From Candidatus Andeanibacterium colombiense (lineage in GTDB: Bacteria; Pseudomonadota; Alphaproteobacteria; Sphingomonadales; Sphingomonadaceae), in assembly GCA_029202985.1 (NCBI GenBank), contig CP119316.1, positions 310,001 through 374,000 of the forward strand: a stretch of 64,000 bases of DNA. Direction: 5' to 3'. The translations under genes and the position numbers were made by a program. The notes under the pieces are model-generated. The model was given only the letters and a program-made list of their open reading frames with translations. It ran no database searches and had not been told where the DNA came from. Position 1 is the stretch's first letter. Each line of letters starts with the position of its first letter. Below are positions 15,633 through 23,923 of the stretch, one piece after another.

Positions 15633-17840
15633 ATGGCTGACATTACCCCCGTGACCGTCCGCCGCAGCGGACCGCGCTGGCCGCGCTGGTCGCGCCGCGC
15701 GCTGGTCGGGGCCCGCCGGGCAAATGTGTTCGGGCTGCTCGAGGTCGTATCGACGGTAATCCTCGCGTTGATGCTGGGGTGGAGCTGGATCAGGTTGTCC
15801 AGCCAGTCGAACGTGGAGGTCATTCCTTCAGGCGAAGCGGCCGCGCTGCTGATCGGCACATTGATCCCGGCGATGACGTTGCTGGTGCTGGCAGGCCGCC
15901 GCATCGCGATCCGCCGCGCCGGAGGCAAGACCGCGCGGCTGCACGTCCGCCTGGTGTTCTTCTTTTCGCTGGTCGCCGCGATCCCGACGCTGCTCGTCGC
16001 GATCTTCGCCGCCTTTCTGTTCCAATCGAGCAATGAATTCTGGTTTTCGGACAAATCGCGCGGAATTCTCGAAAACGCGAACGAACTGGCGCGCGGCTAT
16101 TACGACCAGAACCAGCGCGCGGTCGCGAACAACACCATCCTGATGGCCGGCGACATTCGCTCTTACCTGACCCAGAACTCGATCACCGATCCCGGCTTTG
16201 CCGATCAATATTACTACCAGGCCGCCCAGCGCGAGCTGAGCCGCAGCGCGATCGTCCAGCGCAGTCCGAACGGGTCGCTGCAGATTGCGGCGATCGTGGA
16301 TCCCGCCGAGGGCGACTTGGTGAAGCATGCTGTCGCGGCAGCGATTCCGCGCCTGGAAGAGGGCGAGCAGGTGGTGGTGAGCACCGCCGAGGAGCGGATC
16401 GAGGCTGTCACCCCGATCGACCGGGCCTCTGGAATCTATCTCTATAACGCCCGCAATTCGGACATGCCCGCGCTGAGCCAGTGGAAGCGCGCGCGCGGCG
16501 TCGTCGCGGGTTTCCAGGATCTCAACCAGCGCGCCCGTTCGTTCCAGCTGCGCTTCAACCTGCTGCTGTTCTTCGTCTCGCTCGGCCTGGTCGGCACCGC
16601 GATCTGGTTCGCGCTGCGCTTTGCCGACCGGCAGGTGAGGCCGCTGACGGATCTGGTTGGCGCGGCGCGGGAAGTGGGGCAGGGCAATTACGCGCTGCGG
16701 ATCGAAGGGCGCACCGGGGCGGACGAGATCGGGCTGCTCAATCGCGCGTTCAACCGTATGACCGCCCAAATCGAGCGCCAGACCACTGCGCTGGATCACC
16801 GCCGCGCGTTTATCGAGGCCGTGCTCGAATCGATCACCGCGGGGATCGTCTCGCTGGACGAGAACGGCAACGTGCTGCTGATGAACAGTTCGGCGCAAAA
16901 GCTGCTGCTTGATCGGGTCGGGCCGGCGCCGGTGGGCCTGAAGTTGGCCGATATCGCCCCCGAAATCGCCGCGATGATGGACGCGCACCTTTCGAACGGC
17001 CTGGCCCAGTACAACAAGGACGGCGAACTGCTTACCCTGGCGGTCAAGCTTTCGCCGGCTACCGATGGCTGCGTGATCACCTTCGAGGACATCACCCGGC
17101 AATTGCTCGACCAGCGCCAGGCCGCGTGGTCCGATGTTGCGCGGCGGATCGCGCATGAGATCAAGAACCCGCTCACCCCGATCCAGCTCGCGACCGAGCG
17201 GCTTAGCCGCCGTTACAAGCGCCAGATCGAGACCGATGTGGAACTGTTCGACGAATTGACCAGTACGATCATCCGCCAGGTCGGCGATCTGCGGAAGATG
17301 GTCGACGAGTTTTCTTCCTTCGCGCGCCTGCCCAAGCCGGTATTCCGGCAGGAGGATCCGGTCGATCTGGTGCGCCAGGCGCTGTTCCTGCAGGAGGTCG
17401 GCCATCCCGCGATCAGCTATGGCTTCGTGGCCGGGGAGGGGGAATCGCACACCATCGCTTGCGATCGCCATCAGTTCGGCCAGGCGATGACCAATGTGCT
17501 CAAGAATGCGGCCGAGGCGATCGATGCCAAGGCGCATGGGGCCGAACCCGATTATCGCGGGAGAATTGCGGTCGGCACCGCTTTCGATGAGGAGACCTTC
17601 ACGGTCACGGTCGAGGACAACGGCATCGGCCTCCCGCAGGACCGCGAGCGGATCGTCGAGCCCTATGTGACCACGCGCGAGAAAGGCACCGGCCTCGGCC
17701 TCGCGATCGTGAACAAGATCATCGAGGAGCACGGCGGGGAGATGACTTTTACGCCGGCCGAGAGCGGCGGCACCCGTGTGACGCTGCGCTTCGCCCGCGA
17801 TCCATTGATGCTGCGTGCCGGCAGCGAGGCCGCCGAATGA
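15633..17840 (+). CDS. ntrY: Membrane-bound sensor histidine kinase NtrY
   Basis: 735 residues. Three N-terminal hydrophobic segments (about 33-53, 70-90, 107-130), a periplasmic region to about 308, a further membrane segment (about 309-330), a HAMP linker, a PAS domain (about 390-490), and the kinase core with RRIAHEIKNPLTP (H508), NVLKNAAEAID, DNGIGLP and GTGLGLAIVNK. NtrYX responds to nitrogen and redox or envelope cues in alphaproteobacteria. ATG 15633 (MADITPV) is preferred over ATG 15603. Confidence 0.95.
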   Translation: MADITPVTVRRSGPRWPRWSRRALVGARRANVFGLLEVVSTVILALMLGWSWIRLSSQSNVEVIPSGEAAALLIGTLIPAMTLLVLAGRRIAIRRAGGKTARLHVRLVFFFSLVAAIPTLLVAIFAAFLFQSSNEFWFSDKSRGILENANELARGYYDQNQRAVANNTILMAGDIRSYLTQNSITDPGFADQYYYQAAQRELSRSAIVQRSPNGSLQIAAIVDPAEGDLVKHAVAAAIPRLEEGEQVVVSTAEERIEAVTPIDRASGIYLYNARNSDMPALSQWKRARGVVAGFQDLNQRARSFQLRFNLLLFFVSLGLVGTAIWFALRFADRQVRPLTDLVGAAREVGQGNYALRIEGRTGADEIGLLNRAFNRMTAQIERQTTALDHRRAFIEAVLESITAGIVSLDENGNVLLMNSSAQKLLLDRVGPAPVGLKLADIAPEIAAMMDAHLSNGLAQYNKDGELLTLAVKLSPATDGCVITFEDITRQLLDQRQAAWSDVARRIAHEIKNPLTPIQLATERLSRRYKRQIETDVELFDELTSTIIRQVGDLRKMVDEFSSFARLPKPVFRQEDPVDLVRQALFLQEVGHPAISYGFVAGEGESHTIACDRHQFGQAMTNVLKNAAEAIDAKAHGAEPDYRGRIAVGTAFDEETFTVTVEDNGIGLPQDRERIVEPYVTTREKGTGLGLAIVNKIIEEHGGEMTFTPAESGGTRVTLRFARDPLMLRAGSEAAE

Positions 17841-17868
17841 CCCTGAGTTCGAGAATGGAGTACTTCTG

Positions 17869-19254
17869 ATGGCGCTGGATATCCTTGTGGTGGACGATGA
17901 GCGCGACATTCGCGAACTCGTCGCCGGCGTCCTCAGCGACGAAGGCTATGAATGCCGCACTGCCGCCGACAGCACCTCCGCGCTCGCGGCGATCGACGAA
18001 CGGCGCCCGAGCCTCGTTCTGCTCGATGTATGGCTTCACGGCAGTCCGATGGACGGGCTCGAAGTGCTCGACGCGATCAAGCAGCGCGAGCCCGAGCTGC
18101 CGGTGATCATCTTCTCCGGCCACGGCAATATCGACACGGCGGTCTCGGCGGTCAGCCGGGGGGCGATGGATTTCATCGAGAAGCCGTTCGAATCCGGGCG
18201 GCTGCTGCACCTCGTCCATCGCGCGACCGAGACCGAGCGCCTGCGCCGCGAGAACGCCAGGCTGCGCCAGGGACTGATCTCCAACGACGAATTCACCGGG
18301 AACTCGAGTTCGATCAACCAGGTCCGCGCGACGCTCAAGCGCGTGGCGAACACCGGCAGCCGGGTGCTGATCGCCGGGCCCGCGGGCGCCGGCAAGGAGG
18401 TCGCCGCACGGCTGCTCCATTCGTGGAGCCCGCGCGCCGACAAGGCCTTCGTGACGGTCAATTCGGCGCGGATTACACCCGAACGGTTCGAGCAGGAGCT
18501 GTTCGGCGAAGAGGCCGAAGGCAAGCTGCTGCGGGCCGGGCTGCTGGAGCTGGCCGACGGCGGGACGCTTTATCTCGATGAAGTGGCCGACATGCCCGAG
18601 AGCACCCAGGCGCGCATCCTGCGGGTGCTGACCGAGCAGAGCTTCGTGCGCGTCGGTGGCAGCCGCCAGATCGCGGTGGATGTGCGAGTGGTCTCGTCCT
18701 CCTCGCGCGATCTCGAGAAGGAGATCGCCGAGAAGCGGTTTCGCGAGGATCTGTTCTACCGGCTCAACGTGGTGCCGGTGGCGATCCCGTCGCTGGCCGA
18801 ACGGCGCGAGGACGTGCCGACCCTCGCCGACCATTTCTTCACCCGCTTTTCGGCCGAGCAGGGCATCAAGCCGCCGGCCGTGACGCCCGAGGCGATGGCC
18901 GCGCTGCAGGCATACGACTGGCCGGGCAACGTCCGCCAATTGCGCAATGTGATCGAGCGCACGGTGATCCTCACTCCGCGCGATCGCATGGCACGGATCG
19001 AACCCGATATGCTTCCGCCCGAGATTTCGGGCGGCAAGGCGAGCGGGGGGCCGGGGATGCCTTCATTGATGGGGGTGCCGCTGCGCGAGGCGCGGGAGAA
19101 TTTCGAGCGCGAATATCTCCGCATCCAGATCCGCCGCTTCTCCGGGAACATCTCCAAGACCGCCGGGTTCATCGGGATGGAGCGGTCCGCGCTCCACCGC
19201 AAGCTCAAGCTCCTCGGCATGGGCGAGCGCGAGGGCGAAGATCCGGCGGGATAG
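17869..19254 (+). CDS. ntrX: Response regulator NtrX
   Basis: 461 residues. Receiver with D53 (VLLDVWLHGSPMDG), AAA+ domain with Walker A GPAGAGKE (170-177) and Walker B TLYLDEVADM, and a C-terminal Fis-type HTH (ISKTAGFIGMERSALHRKLKLLG). The sigma-54 loop GAFTGA is absent: ELFGEE runs directly into AEGKLLRAGLLELADGG, as reported for several NtrX proteins that act without sigma-54. ATG 17869 has GGAG 8 nt upstream. Cognate partner of NtrY. Confidence 0.95.
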   Translation: MALDILVVDDERDIRELVAGVLSDEGYECRTAADSTSALAAIDERRPSLVLLDVWLHGSPMDGLEVLDAIKQREPELPVIIFSGHGNIDTAVSAVSRGAMDFIEKPFESGRLLHLVHRATETERLRRENARLRQGLISNDEFTGNSSSINQVRATLKRVANTGSRVLIAGPAGAGKEVAARLLHSWSPRADKAFVTVNSARITPERFEQELFGEEAEGKLLRAGLLELADGGTLYLDEVADMPESTQARILRVLTEQSFVRVGGSRQIAVDVRVVSSSSRDLEKEIAEKRFREDLFYRLNVVPVAIPSLAERREDVPTLADHFFTRFSAEQGIKPPAVTPEAMAALQAYDWPGNVRQLRNVIERTVILTPRDRMARIEPDMLPPEISGGKASGGPGMPSLMGVPLREARENFEREYLRIQIRRFSGNISKTAGFIGMERSALHRKLKLLGMGEREGEDPAG

Positions 19255-19295
19255 GGCAGGGAACGAGAACTTTGTTCGCAGGTGCACAAAAATTC

Positions 19296-19325
19296 TTGCC
19301 GCTGCCGACAAACTCGCATTACACT
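19296..19325 (+). promoter_or_regulatory. Candidate hfq promoter
   Basis: TTGCCG (19296-19301), 18 bp, TACACT (19320-19325) in the 176-bp ntrX-hfq gap, about 105 nt before the hfq ATG. The hfq ribosome binding site is AACAGGAG. This would let hfq-hflX be expressed apart from ntr. Pattern match only. Confidence 0.35.
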
Positions 19326-19430
19326 GAGCGAGCTCTCCGGTTGTCACACTCAAGTCAGCAAATGCGGGCAAGGGCAGGCGACCAGAATGCGGAACCGCAA
19401 TCGCGGCTGCCAACAACAGGAGTCAGTTGA

Positions 19431-20045
19431 ATGACCGGTAAGACGCTTACGGCGCGGCCCAAGCCCGCTCCCGATCCCGACCTCACGCCCGCCAAGGCTC
19501 CCACGAAAGCACCCGCCGCGGCGAAAGCTCCGGGTGCTGCGAAAACGGCGGCGGCCCCGAAGGGCAACGCGAACCAGAGCCTGCAGGACGCGTTCCTGAA
19601 CCTGCTGCGGAAGAACAAGACCCCGGTGACGATGTTTCTCGTCAAAGGCGTCAAGTTGCAAGGCATCGTGACCTGGTTCGACAATTTCTCGATCCTGCTG
19701 CGTCGCGACGGGCAATCGCAGCTGGTCTACAAGCACGCGATCTCGACCATCATGCCTAGCGCTCCGGTCGATGCCGGACAATTCGCCGCCGATGCCGCGA
19801 AGAAGCAGCGCCTGTTGCAGGACGTGTTCCTCGGCAGCGTGCGCGATGCCGGCGTCAGCGTGACGATGTTCCTGGTCAACGGCGTGATGCTACAGGGGCG
19901 GATCGCCGCCTATGATTTGTTCTGCATGCTGCTTGAGCGCGAAGGTTTCGTTCAGCTCGCCTACAAGCATGCGGTCTCGACGATACAACCTGCTGCGCCG
20001 GTGGATCTCACCGGCGACTGGGATGGTGAGAGCGAGGAAGACTGA
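19431..20045 (+). CDS. hfq: Tandem two-domain RNA chaperone Hfq
   Basis: 204 residues, twice the usual length. A Pro/Ala/Lys-rich tail (1-46) precedes Sm/Hfq domain 1 (about 48-113: SLQDAFLNLLRKNK, VKGVKLQG, WFDNF, YKHAIST) and domain 2 (about 126-191: LLQDVFLGSVRDAG, VNGVMLQG, AYDLF, YKHAVST). An acidic tip DWDGESEED follows. Domain 1 keeps the proximal-face Gln and KH residues, the K31-like Lys and a basic rim. Domain 2 keeps the Gln and KH but has Met for the Lys, Leu for the distal Gln and a non-basic rim. Hexamers are usual for Hfq, so a trimer of tandem subunits is inferred. Confidence 0.95.
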   Translation: MTGKTLTARPKPAPDPDLTPAKAPTKAPAAAKAPGAAKTAAAPKGNANQSLQDAFLNLLRKNKTPVTMFLVKGVKLQGIVTWFDNFSILLRRDGQSQLVYKHAISTIMPSAPVDAGQFAADAAKKQRLLQDVFLGSVRDAGVSVTMFLVNGVMLQGRIAAYDLFCMLLEREGFVQLAYKHAVSTIQPAAPVDLTGDWDGESEED

Positions 20046-20071
20046 GCTTTACCGATGATCTTGCCGGCGAG

Positions 20072-21370
20072 GTGACGCGCGGAGCGCGTGCCGTCGTTGT
20101 GTGCCCCGATATCAGGGGGCCCAAACATTCGGCGCGCAAGGCCGAGGATCCCGAAGCGCGGCTGGACGAGGCGAAAGGCCTCGCTCTCGCGATCGGGATC
20201 GTCGTTGCCGAAGCCTTTGTCGTGCCGATTCGCGACGTGCGCGCGGCGACCTTGTTCGGCGAAGGCCAGATCGAGCGGATCGATCTCGCCTGCGTCCAGG
20301 AACAGGCCGAGCTGGTGATCGTCGATGGCGCGCTGTCGGCGATCCAGCAGCGCAACCTCGAGGAAAAGCTCAAGCGCAAGGTGATTGACCGCACCGGGCT
20401 GATCCTCGAAATCTTCGGCGAGCGCGCGGCGACCGCCGAGGGGCGGCTGCAGGTCGAACTCGCCCATCTCGATTACCAGCAGAGCCGCCTGGTACGTAGC
20501 TGGACCCACCTCGAACGCCAGCGCGGCGGCTTCGGCTTCCTCGGCGGCCCCGGCGAAACCCAGATCGAGGCCGACCGCCGGATGATCCGTGCCCGTATGG
20601 GCAAATTGCGCAAGGAACTGGAGCAGGTCCGCCGCACCCGGGCGCTTCACCGCGAGCGGCGCGGCAAGGCGCCGTGGCCGGTGGTCGCGCTGGTCGGCTA
20701 TACCAATGCCGGCAAGTCGACCCTGTTCAACCGGGTGACCGGGGCTGACGTCATGGCGGAGGATCTGCTGTTCGCGACCCTGGATCCCACCATGCGCGCG
20801 ATCCGGCTGCCGGGGGTTGAGAAGGCGATATTGTCGGACACGGTGGGCTTCATCTCCGATCTTCCGACCCAACTCGTCGCGGCGTTTCGCGCGACGCTGG
20901 AGGAAGTCACCGCGGCGGACGTGATCGTGCATGTGCGCGACGTGGCGAACCCCGCCAATGCCGCCCAGAAGACGCAGGTGCTCGACATCCTCGCCGATCT
21001 CGATGTGCTGGAGGAGGGCGGGGAGAGCCGCATTCCGATCATCGAGGCGTGGAACAAGTGGGACATGCTCGACGAGGATCGCCAGGCCGAGCTAGCCGAA
21101 CAGGCCGCGGGCGACGGACGCATCGTACCGATCTCGGCGGTGACCGGTTTCGGGCTGGAAAAATTGTTCCAGACAGTCAGCAAGATACTGACAGAAAATG
21201 CAAAAATCTATGAGCTGGTGCTTCCCGCCAGCGATGGGCAGCGGCTTGCCTGGTTGCACGCGCATGGCGAAGTGGTCGAGGAACAGCAGGAGAACGGGGA
21301 AGGGGAGCCGCGTGTCAGACTGGCTGTGCGGCTGAGTGCGAAGGAATTCGGGCGGTACTCGACGCTTTAG
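20072..21370 (+). CDS. hflX: Ribosome-associated GTPase HflX
   Basis: About 432 residues. N-terminal HflX domain (FVVPIRDVRAATLFGEGQIERI, ALSAIQQRNLEEKLKRKVIDRTGLILEIF), the signature GPGETQIEADRRMIRARM, then the G domain with G1 GYTNAGKST, G3 DTVGFI and G4 NKWD. It splits stalled or stressed ribosomes. The frame stays open 10 codons upstream to CTG 20042, inside a CTGA overlap with the hfq stop, giving a natural-looking start (SFTDDLAGE). GTG 20072 is the conservative start. The gene ends in a 4-nt convergent overlap with mazG. Confidence 0.93.
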   Translation: MTRGARAVVVCPDIRGPKHSARKAEDPEARLDEAKGLALAIGIVVAEAFVVPIRDVRAATLFGEGQIERIDLACVQEQAELVIVDGALSAIQQRNLEEKLKRKVIDRTGLILEIFGERAATAEGRLQVELAHLDYQQSRLVRSWTHLERQRGGFGFLGGPGETQIEADRRMIRARMGKLRKELEQVRRTRALHRERRGKAPWPVVALVGYTNAGKSTLFNRVTGADVMAEDLLFATLDPTMRAIRLPGVEKAILSDTVGFISDLPTQLVAAFRATLEEVTAADVIVHVRDVANPANAAQKTQVLDILADLDVLEEGGESRIPIIEAWNKWDMLDEDRQAELAEQAAGDGRIVPISAVTGFGLEKLFQTVSKILTENAKIYELVLPASDGQRLAWLHAHGEVVEEQQENGEGEPRVRLAVRLSAKEFGRYSTL

Positions 21371-22110
21371 CGGTGTTCGGCGGCTTTGACCTGCTGCCAA
21401 AGCGCTTCCTGCTCATCGAGACTCAGTTCGGCGAACCGGCCGCGGGCAAGTTCCTCCATCCCACGAAACCGCCGTTCGAACTTGTCATTGGTGGCGCGCA
21501 GCGCATCCTCCGGCGCGATCCCGTAGGCGCGGACCAGATTCACCGCTGCGAAGAGTACGTCGCCAGCTTCTCCGAGGCGCTCCTCGTCCGAAGCCTCGTG
21601 CAATTCAGTCATTTCCTCCGCCAGCTTGGCTGTGGGTCCTTCGGTGTCGGGCCAGTCGAAACCCTGCCGTGCAGCGCGTTTCTGAAGCTTCTCGGCCCGG
21701 AGCAGCGCCGGCAGGGCCCGGGCAACGCCGTCCATCGCGCTGGTCGCGCCCGATTGCGCGCGCTCCCGCGCCTTGAGTTCCTCCCAGCCGGCCGATTGGC
21801 CGCTGCCGAAAATGTGCGGATGACGGGACTCCATCTTGTCGCAGATCGCCTGAGCGACCTGTTCGAAATCGAAATGTCCGGCTTCCTCGGCGATGCGCGC
21901 ATGGAACACGACCTGCAACAGGAGATCGCCGAGTTCGCCGCGCAGATCCGCCATGTCCTTGCGCTCGATCGCATCGGCGACTTCGTAGGCCTCCTCGATC
22001 GTGTACGGCGCGATCGTCTCGAATGTCTGCGCGATATCCCAGTCGCAGCCGCGCTGCGGGTCGCGCAGGCGGGCCATGATGCGGAGGAGGCGGTTCAACT
22101 GCTCTGACAT
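21367..22110 (-). CDS. mazG: Nucleoside triphosphate pyrophosphohydrolase MazG
   Basis: 247 residues with two MazG helical modules. The first has RDPQRGCDWD, YTIEEAYEVADAI and LRGELGDLLLQVVFHARIAEE. The second has KLAEEMTELHEA and LGEAGDVLFAAVNLVRAYG. It hydrolyses NTPs to NMP and PPi and is linked to housecleaning and (p)ppGpp control. The full bacterial length with both domains is present. An AT-rich promoter-like region lies just upstream. Confidence 0.95.
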   Translation of the reverse strand: MSEQLNRLLRIMARLRDPQRGCDWDIAQTFETIAPYTIEEAYEVADAIERKDMADLRGELGDLLLQVVFHARIAEEAGHFDFEQVAQAICDKMESRHPHIFGSGQSAGWEELKARERAQSGATSAMDGVARALPALLRAEKLQKRAARQGFDWPDTEGPTAKLAEEMTELHEASDEERLGEAGDVLFAAVNLVRAYGIAPEDALRATNDKFERRFRGMEELARGRFAELSLDEQEALWQQVKAAEHR

Positions 22111-22132
22111 ATCCGGACTTCGCGTGGAATGA

Positions 22133-22162
22133 TAATAAGTATTATGTTAAATCGTGGATCAA
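22133..22162 (-). promoter_or_regulatory. Candidate mazG promoter in a small AT-rich island
   Basis: On the minus strand TTGATC (22157-22162), 18 bp, TTATTA (22133-22138), placing the start about 16 nt before the mazG ATG. The surrounding 40 bp are strikingly AT-rich for this genome. The -35 lies partly in the end of the upstream small membrane gene, so mazG may have both operon and own transcription. Confidence 0.4.
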
Positions 22163-22371
22163 CTCAGGGAGAGCCCCACGGCTTCCCCCACGCTCGCCGA
22201 GCGCTGGATCAATGCGATCACCAATGCGAGACACACGAAGATCGCCAGCCACGCCAATGCCATCGTCACGGTCTTCTTCCAGTGCAGCCGGTACGAGGAA
22301 TAGCCGGCAAGCGCGAGGACGAGCCAACCGACCAGCGCCATCAGCAGCGCCGTGTCGGACCGGAACATCAC
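22159..22371 (-). CDS. Small two-helix membrane protein
   Basis: About 70 residues with two hydrophobic helices (ALLMALVGWLVLALAGYSSY and TMALAWLAIFVCLALVIALI) separated by the basic turn RLHWKKT. The consecutive codons GTG-ATG at 22371-22366 overlap the stop of the metallo-hydrolase gene, so translation is coupled. No known family recognised. The position between the metallo-hydrolase and mazG and the intact frame suggest a real gene. Confidence 0.65.
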   Translation of the reverse strand: MMFRSDTALLMALVGWLVLALAGYSSYRLHWKKTVTMALAWLAIFVCLALVIALIQRSASVGEAVGLSLS

Positions 22372-23132
22372 GCGACGAGCTCCAGCCCGTCATAGCCGAC
22401 CAGCACGCCCGGCGGCACTTCGGTCTGCAGCGTCAGGTAATCGAGGCTCTTGTCGAGATGAGTCAGCACCGTCTTGCTGGCACGGCAGCGCTCGGCCAGC
22501 TCCAGCGCCATGCCGAGATGCGCATGGGTCGGATGCGGTTCGCGGCGCAGGCAGTCGCACACCAGTATGTCGATCCCGTCGAACAGTTCGACCAGCTCGT
22601 CGGTGATCGCGCTGAAGTCGGTCGCATAGCCGATCGACTTGCCATCCGCGTCGAAGCGATAGGCGGTGCTTTCGGTATGGCCGTGCGGCATCTGGCACCA
22701 GCCGAGGCCGAAGCCGGAATGGATTCGGCGGGTGAGCACTTCGATCTCGACGATCGTCGGATAGCCATGCTGTCCGGCGAATACATAATCGAAGCGTCGC
22801 CGCAGCCGGTGAACGGTTTCCTGCGAAGCGAACCCGGGCAGCGCGGCATTGCGGCCATAGCGCATAACCCGCAGGTCATCGATGCCGTGGCAGTGATCCG
22901 CATGGTCGTGGGTCCAGAACACGCCGTCGACCCGGTCGATATTGTTGGCCAGCAATTGCTGCCTGAGATCGGTCGAGGTATCGACCAGCAACCGGCAGCC
23001 TTCGTCGCTCTGGACCACGATCGACACGCGCGTACGCCGGTTCTTCGGCTCGAGCGGATCGCAATCGCCCCAGTCGTTGCCGATCCGCGGTACGCCGGTG
23101 GACGTTCCGGAGCCAAGCACGATCAGTTTCAT
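22368..23132 (-). CDS. MBL-fold metallo-hydrolase (PhnP-like)
   Basis: 254 residues. Opens MKLIVLGSGTSTGVPRIGNDWGDCDP, typical of the PhnP/YcbX-like branch; zinc ligands are in THDHADHCHGIDDLR and later MPHGHTE, YATDFSA and HAHLGM. It probably cleaves cyclic phosphodiesters, but the substrate is not certain. It overlaps tatD by ATGA upstream and the small membrane gene downstream. The TatD-MBL pairing is recurrent in alphaproteobacteria. Confidence 0.9.
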   Translation of the reverse strand: MKLIVLGSGTSTGVPRIGNDWGDCDPLEPKNRRTRVSIVVQSDEGCRLLVDTSTDLRQQLLANNIDRVDGVFWTHDHADHCHGIDDLRVMRYGRNAALPGFASQETVHRLRRRFDYVFAGQHGYPTIVEIEVLTRRIHSGFGLGWCQMPHGHTESTAYRFDADGKSIGYATDFSAITDELVELFDGIDILVCDCLRREPHPTHAHLGMALELAERCRASKTVLTHLDKSLDYLTLQTEVPPGVLVGYDGLELVA

Positions 23133-23923
23133 GCAGCTCCCTCTCCAGAGATAGCCGCCTTCTGGAACAAAGCGTGAAAATTGCGCGTGGTATTCTCGCC
23201 CAGTTGTTCAATGCTTTCGCCGCGCAGGCCAGCCACGAAGGCCGCGGTATCGGCGACGAACGCCGGCTCGCACTTGCGCCCGCGGTGCGGCACAGGCGCA
23301 AGGAACGGGCTGTCGGTTTCGACCAGCATCCGCTCCGCCGGCAGCCCGGCTGCGACCTCCTGCAGATCCTTCGCGTTTTTGAACGTGACGATCCCCGAGA
23401 TCGAGATCGTCAGCCCGAGATCGAGCACGGTGCGCCCGAATTCCGCCGAAGCGGTGAAGCAGTGGATCAGCGCGGGGAACGCGCCCTTCCCCATTTCCTC
23501 GGCCAGGATTGCGGCGGTGTCTTCTTCCGCATCGCGGGTGTGGATGATGATCGGCAGGCCGGTTTCGCGCGCGACGCCGATGTGCATGCGGAACAGCGAC
23601 TGCTGCACTTCGCGGTCCGACTTGTCGTAATAATAGTCGAGTCCGGTCTCCCCGATCCCGATCACCTTCGGATGCTCGGCCGCCTTCAGCAGCACCGCCG
23701 CGCCGAGGTCGGCATGGGCGTCCGCCTCGTGCGGATGAATGCCAACGCTCGCCCATACGTCGCTTTCGCGGGCGGCGGTCCCGATGACCCGCTCCCATTC
23801 ACTCTGGCGGGTCGAGATGTTGAGGAAGCCCCGCACCCCGGCCGCACGGGCGCGTGCGAGCACGCCCTGCTGGTCTTCGACCAGGCCTTCGTATTCGAGG
23901 TGGCAGTGGCTATCGATCAGCAT
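23129..23923 (-). CDS. tatD: TatD family metal-dependent hydrolase (DNase)
   Basis: 264 residues. The metal site is DSHCHLEYEG (HxH), E in GIGETGLDYYYD, IIHTRDA, ALIHCFTAS and VETDSPFLAP. The TIM-barrel family has 3'-5' exonuclease activity on DNA and is implicated in repair. The start ATG 23923 shares one base with the metG stop and begins the metal-binding strand. Part of the metG-tatD-MBL unit. Confidence 0.95.
   Translation of the reverse strand: MLIDSHCHLEYEGLVEDQQGVLARARAAGVRGFLNISTRQSEWERVIGTAARESDVWASVGIHPHEADAHADLGAAVLLKAAEHPKVIGIGETGLDYYYDKSDREVQQSLFRMHIGVARETGLPIIIHTRDAEEDTAAILAEEMGKGAFPALIHCFTASAEFGRTVLDLGLTISISGIVTFKNAKDLQEVAAGLPAERMLVETDSPFLAPVPHRGRKCEPAFVADTAAFVAGLRGESIEQLGENTTRNFHALFQKAAISGEGAA

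Noticed and set aside
15828..17909. 693-residue minus-strand ORF opposite ntrY, and similar long ORFs opposite gyrA (3697-5142), dnaK (57260-58246) and the patatin gene (53296-55119)
   Set aside because: All are antisense shadows of well-supported genes with codon-periodic GC skew and no domain content.
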